Part shown: one piece after another, positions 43,970-54,597 of the stretch
How the letters are laid out: every line of letters starts with the position of its first letter
Position numbering within the stretch: position 1 is the first letter of the stretch
Source of the DNA: an uncultured Clostridiaceae bacterium
Lineage (GTDB): Bacteria; Bacillota; Clostridia; TANB77; CAG-465
Reading direction: 5' to 3'
Assembly (NCBI GenBank): GCA_947381905.1
Contig: CANCXL010000002.1
Coordinates: forward strand, 1-64,000
Length of the DNA: 64,000 nucleotides
The notes under the pieces: model-generated
What the model was told of the DNA's origin: nothing
The model's input: only the letters and a program-made list of their open reading frames with translations
Databases searched by the model: none
Program-made: the position numbers and the translations under genes

Positions 43970-44649
43970 TGCTTGAAAAATTAGAAATAGAAATAAGCAA
44001 TACAGGACATTATACAAATTCATATATATATTATGATGATACATCTAAAGAGGCTATTGTAATAGATCCTGCAGATAGAGCAGAAAAAATTATAAGCTAT
44101 ATAGAAAAACACAATTTAAGATTAAAATATATATTGCTAACACATGGTCATGCTGACCATGTGCTTGCTGTAAATACTATTATAAAAAGATATAGAATAA
44201 AGGTTATAGCAAATATTAATGAAAAAAATATGATTATAGGTAATATAACAAATTACAGTAATGTATTTGGTTTAATTCAAGAAAAAATTAATGAAGATGA
44301 TTGCATTTTTCTAAATGATGAAGACGAAGTGAAAATACAAGGAGCAACTTTTAAAATGATAAATACACCTGGACATACGATTGGTAGTGTTTGTTATTTA
44401 TTAAAAGAAGAAAATATATTATTTACAGGAGATACACTTTTTTCTAATTGTTTTGGAAGATGTGATTTGGTTACAGCAAGTATTGAGGATATTGCAAATT
44501 CATTAGTAAAATTATATAAAAATTATAAAGATGTTAAAGTATATTCTGGACATGGTGATACTGGAATGGATATATCAAAAACATATGAAAGTGTAAGAGA
44601 AGAATTAAGATATAATACACTCGTAGACTTAAATGATGTATTAAACTAA
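43969..44649 (+). CDS. MBL-fold metallo-hydrolase (glyoxalase II-like)
   Basis: 226 residues. Metallo-beta-lactamase fold: THGHADHV (H-x-H-x-D-H), INTPGHTIGSVCYL, FTGDTLFSNCFGR and YSGHGDTG. This short form lacks the C-terminal half of glyoxalase II and resembles YcbL-type proteins; the substrate, probably a thioester, is unknown. Its ATG overlaps the stop of the RSH gene (TAATG), so it is translationally coupled. Confidence 0.87.
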   Translation: MLEKLEIEISNTGHYTNSYIYYDDTSKEAIVIDPADRAEKIISYIEKHNLRLKYILLTHGHADHVLAVNTIIKRYRIKVIANINEKNMIIGNITNYSNVFGLIQEKINEDDCIFLNDEDEVKIQGATFKMINTPGHTIGSVCYLLKEENILFTGDTLFSNCFGRCDLVTASIEDIANSLVKLYKNYKDVKVYSGHGDTGMDISKTYESVREELRYNTLVDLNDVLN

Positions 44650-44658
44650 GGAGGAAAT

Positions 44659-45321
44659 ATGAATTATTTTAAGGATATAATAGAAGAAGAAAGTAAAAAA
44701 GAATATTATAAAGCATTACATGATTTTGTAGATAATGCATATCAAGAGGATATTATTTTTCCTGAAAGAAAAAATATCTTTGCAGCACTTAAATATACAC
44801 CTTACGAGAACGTTAAGGTTGTAATACTTGGACAAGATCCATATCATGGACTTGGGGAAGCACATGGAATGGCATTTTCAGTGTGCCCAGGAATAAAAAC
44901 ACCACCATCACTTCAAAATATATACAAAGAGCTAAATACTGAAATGGGATGCTATATTCCAAATAATGGATATCTTATGAAATGGTCAAGACAAGGAGTA
45001 TTATTGTTAAACTCTGTATTAACTGTAAAAAAAGATACTCCTGCATCTCACAGAGGTAAAGGATGGGAGATTTTTACAGATAAGATAATAGAAGAAATAA
45101 ATAAAAAGCAAGAGCCAGTTGTATTTATGCTTTGGGGTAATTTTGCAAGGTCAAAAAAGGGATTAATTACAAATCCTAAACATTTGATTTTAGAAGCACC
45201 TCATCCAAGTCCTTTTTCTGCAAGAAGTGGTTTTTTTGGATGTAACCATTTTATTAAAGCAAATAACTTTTTAAAAGAAAATAATATTGAACCAATAGAT
45301 TGGCAAATAGAAAACATATAA
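44659..45321 (+). CDS. ung: Uracil-DNA glycosylase (family 1)
   Basis: 220 residues; removes uracil from DNA. VVILGQDPYHGLGEAHGMAF contains the water-activating Asp (D60), and APHPSPFSARSGFFGCNHF the intercalating loop and catalytic His. Length typical. AGGAGG precedes the ATG. Last gene of the recJ run. Confidence 0.97.
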   Translation: MNYFKDIIEEESKKEYYKALHDFVDNAYQEDIIFPERKNIFAALKYTPYENVKVVILGQDPYHGLGEAHGMAFSVCPGIKTPPSLQNIYKELNTEMGCYIPNNGYLMKWSRQGVLLLNSVLTVKKDTPASHRGKGWEIFTDKIIEEINKKQEPVVFMLWGNFARSKKGLITNPKHLILEAPHPSPFSARSGFFGCNHFIKANNFLKENNIEPIDWQIENI

Positions 45322-45338
45322 TGTATTATATATAAAGG

Positions 45339-45369
45339 AGATATTCTAGTTAAAGAATATCTTTTTTTT
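45339..45369 (+). terminator. Terminator of recJ-ung operon
   Basis: AGATATTCT (45339-45347) pairs with AGAATATCT (45354-45362), followed by eight T residues. Confidence 0.9.
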
Positions 45370-45438
45370 GTATACTAGGAAAAATCAATTTTTTGTCGAA
45401 AATCGCGATGAAAAGTTGCGAAAAATAAGTAAAGAGTA

Positions 45439-45467
45439 TTTACAAACAAATGTTCTTGATATATAAT
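45439..45467 (+). promoter_or_regulatory. Promoter of structured RNA 1
   Basis: TTTACA at 45439-45444, 17-bp spacer, TATAAT at 45462-45467. Confidence 0.82.
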
Positions 45468-45473
45468 GTGAAC

Positions 45474-45666
45474 ATCAGCTGATAATGCTATATCTAGATA
45501 GTAACCCAAACCTAGAAATAGCGATGGATAATGGTCGAGAACAACGACCGATTAAGAAAAGGGTGGCCTAAGAAATTAGGTGGAAACTTAAATACAACAT
45601 CTTAATAAAAAATCCAAAACTATGAAATACTTTTGGAGCGTAACAAATTTATTTGTTACTTTTGTT
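45474..45666 (+). ncRNA. Free-standing structured RNA, about 195 nt (raiA-like candidate)
   Basis: No open frame. Stems seen: GCTATATCTAG (45487-45497) with CTAGAAATAGC (45512-45522); GGTCG/CGACC (45533-45549); TTAAG/CTTAA (45552-45591) enclosing CCTAA/TTAGG (45567-45580); TCCAAAA/TTTTGGA (45613-45637). ACCC in the first loop (45504-45507) can pair with GGGT (45561-45564) as a pseudoknot. A terminator GTAACAAA/TTTGTTAC (45640-45659) with a T run ends it. It has its own promoter. Size, pseudoknot and taxon make the raiA RNA class a candidate, but I cannot confirm this. Confidence 0.65.
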
Positions 45667-45743
45667 CATCTTAAAAAATGATATGTATGTATAATATTTT
45701 AAAAATGGAAAAAAACAATAACATAAGCAAATAAGGAGTAATT

Positions 45744-46412
45744 ATGGAAAAAGAAAAAAATAATGTATTTGCATATGGAATTTGTTTTGCCAAACTTTTT
45801 GTATTCTTTCTAATTGGATGTATTTTTGGAACATATTATGAAGAAATCTTACATTTTATTACAAATAGGGAATGGTCTAATAGGCAGGCTATGATGATAG
45901 GACCATTTAATCCTATATATGGAATTCCAGCAGTAATTTATATATTATTACTTGCAAAAGGAAACGAAAAAAGAAGTATATTTAAAACATATATATATTC
46001 TGTAATTATTGGTGGAGTTGCAGAATACATAGTAGGATTTGCAATAGAAACGCTATTTAAAGTGAAATTTTGGGATTATACAGGATATTTTATGAATATA
46101 GGTGGAAAAACAACTATTCCATTCATGCTATTTTGGGGGCTTCTTGGTGTGTTACTGATGAAAGTTATATATCCATTTGTATCTCAAACTATAGAAAAAG
46201 TACCATATAAGATTGCAAAACCTGTATATATGGTTTTACTTGTTTTTATGATTTTTAATAGTGTTTTAACATATAGTGCATTTACTAGAATGGCATCAAG
46301 AAATGTTGGTAAAGAGGCAAATACTTTTATAGGTAGGTTTTATGATAAAGTATTTACTAATGAATATATGAGTACAAAGTTTCCAGCAATGCAAATTGGA
46401 CTAGATATTTAA
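45744..46412 (+). CDS. Putative ABC-transporter type IV membrane protein (CmpB-like)
   Basis: 222 residues with five or six hydrophobic segments. The segment KFWDYTGYFMNIGGKTTIPF followed by LFWGLLGVLL is characteristic of the ABC_trans_CmpB family. Despite the family name there is no ATPase gene beside it and transport is unproven. AAGGAG precedes the ATG. Confidence 0.8.
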   Translation: MEKEKNNVFAYGICFAKLFVFFLIGCIFGTYYEEILHFITNREWSNRQAMMIGPFNPIYGIPAVIYILLLAKGNEKRSIFKTYIYSVIIGGVAEYIVGFAIETLFKVKFWDYTGYFMNIGGKTTIPFMLFWGLLGVLLMKVIYPFVSQTIEKVPYKIAKPVYMVLLVFMIFNSVLTYSAFTRMASRNVGKEANTFIGRFYDKVFTNEYMSTKFPAMQIGLDI

Positions 46413-46477
46413 TATAAATATATGCATTTTCTATAAATAGTGGTATAATATATTCGTATAAATAAGGAGAGTATATT

Positions 46478-47122
46478 ATGAGATATCACGTTTTAAGATT
46501 TGATGTTTGGTTATGCCTTTTAATTAGTGTATTACTTGCTTTTGGAGCTGGAAAACTTGCAGAAGGATTGTTACAACAAAAGTATGAGGAACATAAGCAA
46601 GAACATAAAGTGGATGTAGGACAAATAGGCGGAAAAGCAGATGAGAGTGTTTTTAGAGCGCAAAATGTAGATGATTTACTAGCAAATGATACATTTACTA
46701 TTGTATCAAAAGGCATTAAATACATGAATGAAGGTGCTGGATATTATAAGAACTTTTATATGTATGCAGTAACATTACCATCTGGACAAAGAGTTGCAGC
46801 CAGAGTAAATCAAGAGAATGTAACACATACAGGAGATTCTATTTATAGTGGAGATTCCATTTTACCAGTAGGTAGAATAATAAAAGAAGACTTAACTCAA
46901 GAGGAATATTTCATGGATCAAATTGAATATTCTAAACCATTAGATAGAACTGATTTTTATATAGACATGGTAGGAGAAGCAGAAATTCAAAGTGAAGAAT
47001 CCTTCATAGAGGCTCCTATAATCTTAATTCAATTATTAGTTATTGCTATAGTATTTCCAATAACACATGCTCTTGGTTCTAAAATAGGAATTTTTCCATA
47101 CTTTTTTAGTCCCAAATTATAA
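46478..47122 (+). CDS. Membrane protein with external domain, unknown function
   Basis: 214 residues. An N-terminal helix (about 10-30), an external domain of about 135 residues rich in charged residues, and a C-terminal hydrophobic segment (about 178-200). No family recognised. A TATAAT at 46444-46449 suggests its own promoter. Confidence 0.68.
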   Translation: MRYHVLRFDVWLCLLISVLLAFGAGKLAEGLLQQKYEEHKQEHKVDVGQIGGKADESVFRAQNVDDLLANDTFTIVSKGIKYMNEGAGYYKNFYMYAVTLPSGQRVAARVNQENVTHTGDSIYSGDSILPVGRIIKEDLTQEEYFMDQIEYSKPLDRTDFYIDMVGEAEIQSEESFIEAPIILIQLLVIAIVFPITHALGSKIGIFPYFFSPKL

Positions 47123-47186
47123 TAATAAATATATGAATTTCTATATGAAAAATAAATTAATCAGAATATAAGAAGGGAGAATAAAA

Positions 47187-47375
47187 ATGAGTGAACAAGG
47201 AAAAAATTCAGTTATAAGTGAAGAAGATAAAAAGGCAATAAGTGACGATTTATCTATGATTCCATATTTGGTAAAATCTATGGAAAAGAATGATTCAAAA
47301 GAAGAAGGAAGCAAATTTTATTTTGAAATGTTAGAAAGAATACTTAATATAGAAAACATTATAAATAAATATTAG
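47187..47375 (+). CDS. Small acidic helical protein, unknown
   Basis: 62 residues, MSEQGKNSVISEEDKKAISD at the start, then amphipathic helices. AAGGGAG precedes the ATG. It lies between a membrane protein and an RNA gene; no family recognised. Confidence 0.6.
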   Translation: MSEQGKNSVISEEDKKAISDDLSMIPYLVKSMEKNDSKEEGSKFYFEMLERILNIENIINKY

Positions 47376-47391
47376 GTATAAAGTAAAGATA

Positions 47392-47420
47392 TTGCAAGAA
47401 AAGGATAAAAATGGTATAAT
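47392..47420 (+). promoter_or_regulatory. Promoter of structured RNA 2
   Basis: TTGCAA at 47392-47397, 17-bp spacer, TATAAT at 47415-47420. Confidence 0.82.
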
Positions 47421-47426
47421 ATAATT

Positions 47427-47549
47427 GTATATAGTAGTAATACTATATATGATTGGCTGTTCAGGGAGTAGAGAAATCTACTCCTATTTGTCTATGGTGA
47501 ATGAATATACAATGTGCAAGGCTAGAGTAGTATCTGCCTTGTTTTTTTT
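47427..47549 (+). ncRNA. Structured small RNA, about 120 nt, upstream of queA
   Basis: No coding frame. Three stems: TATATAGTA/TACTATATA with loop GTAA (47428-47449); GGAGTAGA/TCTACTCC with loop GAAA (47465-47484); and terminator CAAGGC/GCCTTG (47517-47541) followed by eight T residues. About 30 unpaired bases lie before the terminator. It has its own promoter. It could be a trans-acting RNA or a leader that controls queA, which starts 80 bp later behind another TATAAT (47592-47597). It does not match a preQ1 riboswitch by eye. Confidence 0.65.
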
Positions 47550-47629
47550 GGTTTAAATTACATAAACCTATCTTTTTTTAGCGTTTTATGATATAATATG
47601 AGAGTTAAAAAAGGAGAAAAAACAAGAAA

Positions 47630-48652
47630 ATGAAAACAGCAGACTTTTATTATGATTTACCACATGAACTTATTGCTCAAACACCACTTGAAAATAGACA
47701 AAAATCTAGAATGATGGTGTTAGATAGAGCAAATAATACTATAGAACATAAAATTTTTGAAAATATAGTAGATTATATTAATCCAGGAGATACATTAGTA
47801 TTAAATGATACTAGAGTAATACCTGCAAGACTATTTGGACATAGGATAGGAAAAGAAGAAAAAATTGAAGTGCTATTACTAAAGCAACAATCAGGAGATA
47901 GATGGCAAACTTTAGTTAAACCAGGAAAAAAATGTAAAATAGGTGAGACAATAGAGTTTTCAGATAAGTTGTCTCTAGAAATAGTAGATATACTAGAAGA
48001 TGGACAAAGAGTAATTGAGTTTAAATATGATGGAATATTTAATGAAATATTAGATGAACTTGGAACTATGCCACTTCCACCATACATAACAGAAAAATTA
48101 GATGATCAAGATAGATATCAAACAATTTATAGTAAAAATAGAGGTAGTGCTGCAGCCCCTACAGCAGGATTACACTTTACAAAAGAGGTATTAAAAGCAC
48201 TAGAAGATAAGGGCGTAAATCTAGTATATGTAACACTGCATGTAGGTCTTGGAACATTTAGACCAGTTAAAGTAGACGATGTTACAAAGCATGATATGCA
48301 TAGTGAGTATTATATTATTACTAAAGAGGCATGCGACACAATTAATGAAACAAAAAGAAGAGGAAACAGAGTAATATCTGTTGGAACTACTTCTTGTAGA
48401 GTATTGGAAAGTGCTACAGGTGATGATGGAATAATTACACCTCATGCAGAAGAAACAAAAATATTTATATATCCTGGATATAAATTTAAGATGATAGATG
48501 GACTTCTTACAAATTTCCATTTACCAGAGTCAACATTAATAATGCTTGTTAGCGCGCTTGCAACAAAAGACAAGATAATGGAAGCATATAAAATAGCAGT
48601 TGAAAATAAATATAGATTTTTTAGTTTTGGAGACTGTATGCTAATATTATAG
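47630..48652 (+). CDS. queA: S-adenosylmethionine:tRNA ribosyltransferase-isomerase
   Basis: 340 residues; adds the SAM-derived ring to preQ1-tRNA, giving epoxyqueuosine. N-terminal [67 protein letters not shown] and [17 protein letters not shown] are all standard QueA motifs. AAGGAG precedes the ATG. With tgt downstream and queH at the window start it completes late queuosine synthesis. Confidence 0.96.
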   Translation: MKTADFYYDLPHELIAQTPLENRQKSRMMVLDRANNTIEHKIFENIVDYINPGDTLVLNDTRVIPARLFGHRIGKEEKIEVLLLKQQSGDRWQTLVKPGKKCKIGETIEFSDKLSLEIVDILEDGQRVIEFKYDGIFNEILDELGTMPLPPYITEKLDDQDRYQTIYSKNRGSAAAPTAGLHFTKEVLKALEDKGVNLVYVTLHVGLGTFRPVKVDDVTKHDMHSEYYIITKEACDTINETKRRGNRVISVGTTSCRVLESATGDDGIITPHAEETKIFIYPGYKFKMIDGLLTNFHLPESTLIMLVSALATKDKIMEAYKIAVENKYRFFSFGDCMLIL

Positions 48653-48667
48653 GAAGGGAAAAAAAGT

Positions 48668-49567
48668 ATGTTAGAGATAAAAAACTTAACAAAATATTTT
48701 GGAATAAAAAAAGCAGTAGATAATGTGTCTTTTAAAGTTGAAGAAGGACATATTCTTGGTGTACTTGGAAAAAATGGTGCAGGTAAATCTACTATTTTTA
48801 GAATGATATTAAATATTCTAGAACCTGATGAAGGAGAGGTATTATATAATGGTCAAAAAATAGATCATAGCATATCAGATAGAATTGGATATTTGCCAGA
48901 AGTTGGGTCACTTATAGATTCATATACTGTATATGAACAGTGTATATATTATGGCAAGATGAAATCAATGAAATCTGAAGATATAAAGAATAATATGTTT
49001 GAACTTTTAGAGCAATTTGGAATTGTTGAATATGCTAATATGAAGATTAAGGAATTGTCTAAAGGAAATAAACAAAAAATTCAATTTATAATATCATTAT
49101 TACATAATCCTGATCTAATTATACTAGATGAACCATTTTCAGGACTTGATCCAGTAAGTGTTGAATATTTTAAAAGAATAATATTACAATTAAAAGAACA
49201 AGGAAAAACTATTGTTTTTTCATCTCATATAATGAGTCAAGTTGAAATGCTTTGCGAAGATGTATTAATAATCAATGATGGAAAAGTTGTATTAGATTGT
49301 AATCTTGAACAAATTAAGCAAGAGTATTCAAGCAAGACATTAGATATAACAGGCATTATACCAGAAAGTACATTAAAGCAAATCGCTATTTTTGGAACAA
49401 TAGATAGAAAAGGAAATAATAGATACATTGTAAATCTTGCAAATAAAGAGAGAATAAGTGATGTATTTAGATTGTTATATACAAGTGAAATAACAAAATT
49501 TAGTGTATTAAATGTATCTTTAAATGATATATTTTTAGATAAGGTAGGTACTAAATATGAAGAATAG
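48668..49567 (+). CDS. ABC transporter ATP-binding protein
   Basis: 299 residues. Walker A GKNGAGKSTIF, signature LSKGNKQKIQFI, Walker B LIILDEPFSGLDP, H-loop SSHIMSQ. Belongs to the exporter-type group seen with NatB-like permeases, with a C-terminal extension of about 90 residues. The ribosome site is AGGAAGGGAAA. Overlaps the permease gene by 11 bp. Confidence 0.92.
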   Translation: MLEIKNLTKYFGIKKAVDNVSFKVEEGHILGVLGKNGAGKSTIFRMILNILEPDEGEVLYNGQKIDHSISDRIGYLPEVGSLIDSYTVYEQCIYYGKMKSMKSEDIKNNMFELLEQFGIVEYANMKIKELSKGNKQKIQFIISLLHNPDLIILDEPFSGLDPVSVEYFKRIILQLKEQGKTIVFSSHIMSQVEMLCEDVLIINDGKVVLDCNLEQIKQEYSSKTLDITGIIPESTLKQIAIFGTIDRKGNNRYIVNLANKERISDVFRLLYTSEITKFSVLNVSLNDIFLDKVGTKYEE

Positions 49568-51818
49568 TAAAGTTGGAGCCATAGTAAAAAATGAGCTCGA
49601 AAAAAGTATAAAAAATAAATGGTTTGTAATACTTAATCTTTTACTTCTTATTGTTACAATAGTAGGATTAAATTTTGGTAATATAAAAGCTCTATTAAAA
49701 AGAAATAATGTAGATTTATCTTCAAAGATGGAAATATATGTAGAAGATATAGAAAATATAGCATATACTGAGCTTGCAAAGGAATTTTTGGAACAAGAAA
49801 ATGTTACAATCCAGAAAGTTGATAGTATAGAAAAATATAAAAATGAATCACTTTCAAAAGATGCTATTTTATTAAAAGTTGAAAAGTCCAAAACAGAATA
49901 TATAAAAGCATCAATAATTACTAAAGAAACTGTACTTTCAAGTTATTTGGAAAAAATAGAAAAAATATTAACTAGTGTTAAAGATAAAATGTTATCTGAA
50001 AATAAAAATTTAACGAAAGAAGAAATAGAGATAATTAAGTCTGGTGCAAGTATTGATAGAGTGATATTATCTGAAACTATTGATACAAGTGAATCTACAA
50101 CTCTTGGTCAACTTTTTACTACATATATAATATTTTTTGTATTATTACTTTGCTTAAATAAAATAGCAAATACAATTTCTCAAGAGAAAATGTCAAAGAG
50201 TATAGAATATATACTTACATCAATAAACACAAAGGAATATATAGTATCTAAAGTTATTAGCATGTGCCTTACAGTGGTTATACAATTTGTATTTATGATA
50301 ACATATTTAGTAATTGCACTTATGATTTCAAGCCTATTTTCAAGTGCAGCTATAAATATAGAAGGGGCAAATTCAATAGATATTTCTAGTATGATATCTT
50401 TAAAAACAATAGGGTATCTTGTACTTACTTTTGTATTTATGTGCATTACAACATTTATTCAAGGTGTTATACAATCTGTAATGTCTGCTAAAACAACTAA
50501 TATACAAGAGGCAGGAAATGCAACAGTATTTTTAGTTACATTAAACTTAATACTTTATACAGTAGTTACAGCATTAGTGTCTCCACTAAAGACAGTTGGA
50601 ATAATATCATATATTTTATCTGTTATACCTATTGCTTCAATGTATTTTATACCTTCAATGTTTTTAATAGGTCAAGCAAATATAATTCAAGTTATAATTG
50701 CACTTGTAATACTTATTGCATCAGTGCCATTAAGCTTAATACTTGCAGAAAAGCCATTTAAAAATGCAATACTAGACTATACAAATAAGAAGAATAAAAA
50801 GATAGATGGAATTGAAAAAATTATTGCGACAAGAGAATATCAAGAAAGAATGATAAATAGAAAAGAGAGCTCAAAAAAAGGATTAATAATTGGCTTTTCA
50901 GTTATATTATTAATTATTTTGCAAGTAGTATCTGGACTAATACTTTCAGTATTTATTGAACCAATAAGTCAAAAGATTACTTTCATATCAAGAGATAATA
51001 TATACTTAGTATTAATGTGTGTTATATTTGCATTATCTGTATACTTACCATACTTATTACTTAAAGCATATATACCAAAAGAGCATAAAGAAGAAAAAAC
51101 AAAAGAAGAGAAGAAAGAATCAATAATAAAATGTGTAAAATATATTGTTCTTTCTATTCCTATAATGAGTGTAATTCAAATGATTTGCTCATTTGCAGTT
51201 GAAAAAATTGGACTTGGTTCAGATGTAACTGATGCACTAGGACTTTTTAATTATTCTGGTAAACTTGCATCTGTACTTATATTTGTTCAAATTGCAATAC
51301 TTCCTGCTATATTTGAAGAATTATTTATACGTAAAGGTGTAATGGGAATATTAAAAGATAAAGGTGCAATATTTGCAACTATAGTATCTTCTATAGTTTT
51401 CGCAACAATTCACTTAAATATTTCACAATTTATGTTCGCATTTTTAGTTGGAATATTATTTGGTATTGTTAGAACTAAAACTGGTAAAATGTATCCTACT
51501 ATGATTTTACATTTAATAAATAATGGATTTGCTGTAATACAAGCGTTGTTTTATGATAAGATAGTATTTATGGATATATTTACATATAGTGTTATAGCAG
51601 TAAACGCAGTAGGTTTTTGTATTTTAATATACATGTTATATAAAAAAGTAATGGAACTTAAAGATAAAGAAAGTATTAAAGCATTAAAAGAAAAATTAGA
51701 TTATAGAAAAATAAAATTAGATATAACAGAGAATATGTTTGTATTTAAAGATTACACATTCATGGTATGTGCCTTATTATGTGCTATATTATTTACAGCA
51801 GTTGAAAGAATGTTATAG
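49557..51818 (+). CDS. ABC-2 permease fused to CPBP intramembrane protease
   Basis: 753 residues. The N-terminal half is an ABC-2/NatB-like permease: one helix, an external domain of about 140 residues, then a bundle of about five helices (about 185-400). After a linker and more helices comes a CPBP (CAAX-protease-like) domain, with EELFIRKG carrying the catalytic glutamates, FATIHLN and HLINNG the later metal-site motifs. Probably exports a peptide or ion and may process a peptide in the membrane. Partner of the ATPase it overlaps by 11 bp. Confidence 0.86.
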   Translation: MKNSKVGAIVKNELEKSIKNKWFVILNLLLLIVTIVGLNFGNIKALLKRNNVDLSSKMEIYVEDIENIAYTELAKEFLEQENVTIQKVDSIEKYKNESLSKDAILLKVEKSKTEYIKASIITKETVLSSYLEKIEKILTSVKDKMLSENKNLTKEEIEIIKSGASIDRVILSETIDTSESTTLGQLFTTYIIFFVLLLCLNKIANTISQEKMSKSIEYILTSINTKEYIVSKVISMCLTVVIQFVFMITYLVIALMISSLFSSAAINIEGANSIDISSMISLKTIGYLVLTFVFMCITTFIQGVIQSVMSAKTTNIQEAGNATVFLVTLNLILYTVVTALVSPLKTVGIISYILSVIPIASMYFIPSMFLIGQANIIQVIIALVILIASVPLSLILAEKPFKNAILDYTNKKNKKIDGIEKIIATREYQERMINRKESSKKGLIIGFSVILLIILQVVSGLILSVFIEPISQKITFISRDNIYLVLMCVIFALSVYLPYLLLKAYIPKEHKEEKTKEEKKESIIKCVKYIVLSIPIMSVIQMICSFAVEKIGLGSDVTDALGLFNYSGKLASVLIFVQIAILPAIFEELFIRKGVMGILKDKGAIFATIVSSIVFATIHLNISQFMFAFLVGILFGIVRTKTGKMYPTMILHLINNGFAVIQALFYDKIVFMDIFTYSVIAVNAVGFCILIYMLYKKVMELKDKESIKALKEKLDYRKIKLDITENMFVFKDYTFMVCALLCAILFTAVERML

Positions 51819-51825
51819 TTTTTGA

Positions 51826-52974
<1,149 letters not shown>

Positions 52975-52995
52975 TGTATAAGTAGGTGAAATGAT

Positions 52996-54585
52996 ATGGA
53001 TAAAGAATCTAGACATTTAAAAAAGAATATTAGAAAATCAGAAAACTCTTTATTTAGAACAATTTTTAAATTGTTATTTGTAATTGTAGCTTTGGCACTG
53101 CAAATAGCAATTGTATATTTTGTTTATATGGCTACAGGCAGTATGTATAATTCTAAATATTTCATTTACAATTTGATAAGAATTGTTTCAGTTGCATATA
53201 TTCTATATAAGCATGATTCCGCTTTATATAAATTGTCTTGGATTTTATTTATAATGTTTATGCCTGTTCTTGGAATATGTGTTTATACTTTATGGGGCAA
53301 TAGTAGGCTTAGAAGGCAAAAACAGATAGAAATTAAAGAAATAGAAAATGATACTAATTACTTATTAGATAATTCATTTGACTTAGATGAGAAAATAAAA
53401 GCAGAAGATAAGCATATATATAATATGCTAAACTATATACAAAATATTACCTCATATACAGTATGTAGGAATTATAAAGCAAAATATTATGACCTTGGTG
53501 ATAAAGTTTTTGTAGATATGAAAAAAGACTTACTTGATGCAAAAAATTATATATTTATGGAATTTTATATAATAGACAAGGGAAAGCTTGCAAGCGAGAT
53601 TTTTGATATATTAAAATCTAAAGCCCAAAAAGGTGTAGATGTAAGAATTATATATGATTCATATGGATGTATTACAAAGTTTTCTAAAAAGATGATAAAA
53701 GACTTAAGAGAAGCAGGTGTAAAAGTGTATGCATTTAATCCTCCAACTATATTTATTAATACATATTTTAATAATAGACTGCATAGAAAAGTAATAGCAA
53801 TAGATGGGAAAATTTCATATACAGGCGGAATAAATCTTGCCGATGAATATGCAAATATAAAAGAAAAGTATGGTCATTGGAAAGATAATGGTATTAGATT
53901 TGAAGGAGAGATTTCTTGGAATTTTACACTTATGTTTTTAAGAGACTTAAATTTAATATCTAAAGAAGAAAAAATAGATTATAATTACTATAAAAAAATT
54001 AGTAAAGAAAATGTAGTGCCATCTAAAGAGTATAAAGGTATTACTGTTGCACTTTCTGATGGACCTAATAACAGAAAAAATCCAGTTGAAACGGTATATA
54101 TGCAAACAATAAACACAGCTACAGACTATGTATATATAGCAACACCATATTTTGCTATTTCAGAAGAGATGCTTGCTTCACTATTAAATAGTGCAAGAAG
54201 TGGTGTAGATGTTAGAATAATTTTACCACATATTCCAGACAAGAAGATAGTTCAAATGTCTACAAGATCTTATTATGAGGTATTATTATCAAGTGGAATA
54301 AAAGTATATGAATATAAACCAGGCTTTATTCATTCCAAAACGTTTGTATCAGATAATAAACTTGCAATTGTTGGAAGTGCAAACATGGATTATAGAAGTA
54401 TGAATTTAAACTATGAATGTATCAGCTTAATATATGACACTGGCACAGAAAAAAATATAAAAGAAGATTTTGATAATATGATAAAAAATTCATGTATTGA
54501 AATAGAACTAAAGGATTGGATAAGAAGACCACTAATACTTAAAGTTATTGAGTCTATACTGACTACATTTTCAACTATGTTTTAA
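52996..54585 (+). CDS. cls: Cardiolipin synthase, phospholipase-D type
   Basis: 529 residues. Two N-terminal membrane helices (about 23-45 and 72-95). Two PLD motifs: LHRKVIAIDGKISYTGGINL and IHSKTFVSDNKLAIVGSAN (H-x-K-x4-D each, the second with a conserved Asn further on). Joins phosphatidylglycerol molecules to give cardiolipin at the membrane. AGTAGGTGA precedes the ATG. A patatin gene follows 12 bp later. Confidence 0.92.
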   Translation: MDKESRHLKKNIRKSENSLFRTIFKLLFVIVALALQIAIVYFVYMATGSMYNSKYFIYNLIRIVSVAYILYKHDSALYKLSWILFIMFMPVLGICVYTLWGNSRLRRQKQIEIKEIENDTNYLLDNSFDLDEKIKAEDKHIYNMLNYIQNITSYTVCRNYKAKYYDLGDKVFVDMKKDLLDAKNYIFMEFYIIDKGKLASEIFDILKSKAQKGVDVRIIYDSYGCITKFSKKMIKDLREAGVKVYAFNPPTIFINTYFNNRLHRKVIAIDGKISYTGGINLADEYANIKEKYGHWKDNGIRFEGEISWNFTLMFLRDLNLISKEEKIDYNYYKKISKENVVPSKEYKGITVALSDGPNNRKNPVETVYMQTINTATDYVYIATPYFAISEEMLASLLNSARSGVDVRIILPHIPDKKIVQMSTRSYYEVLLSSGIKVYEYKPGFIHSKTFVSDNKLAIVGSANMDYRSMNLNYECISLIYDTGTEKNIKEDFDNMIKNSCIEIELKDWIRRPLILKVIESILTTFSTMF

Positions 54586-54597
54586 GGGGGAAAATAT

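Noticed and set aside
47427-47549. preQ1 riboswitch before queA
   Set aside because: None of the short H-type pseudoknot pattern of the known preQ1 classes is visible.
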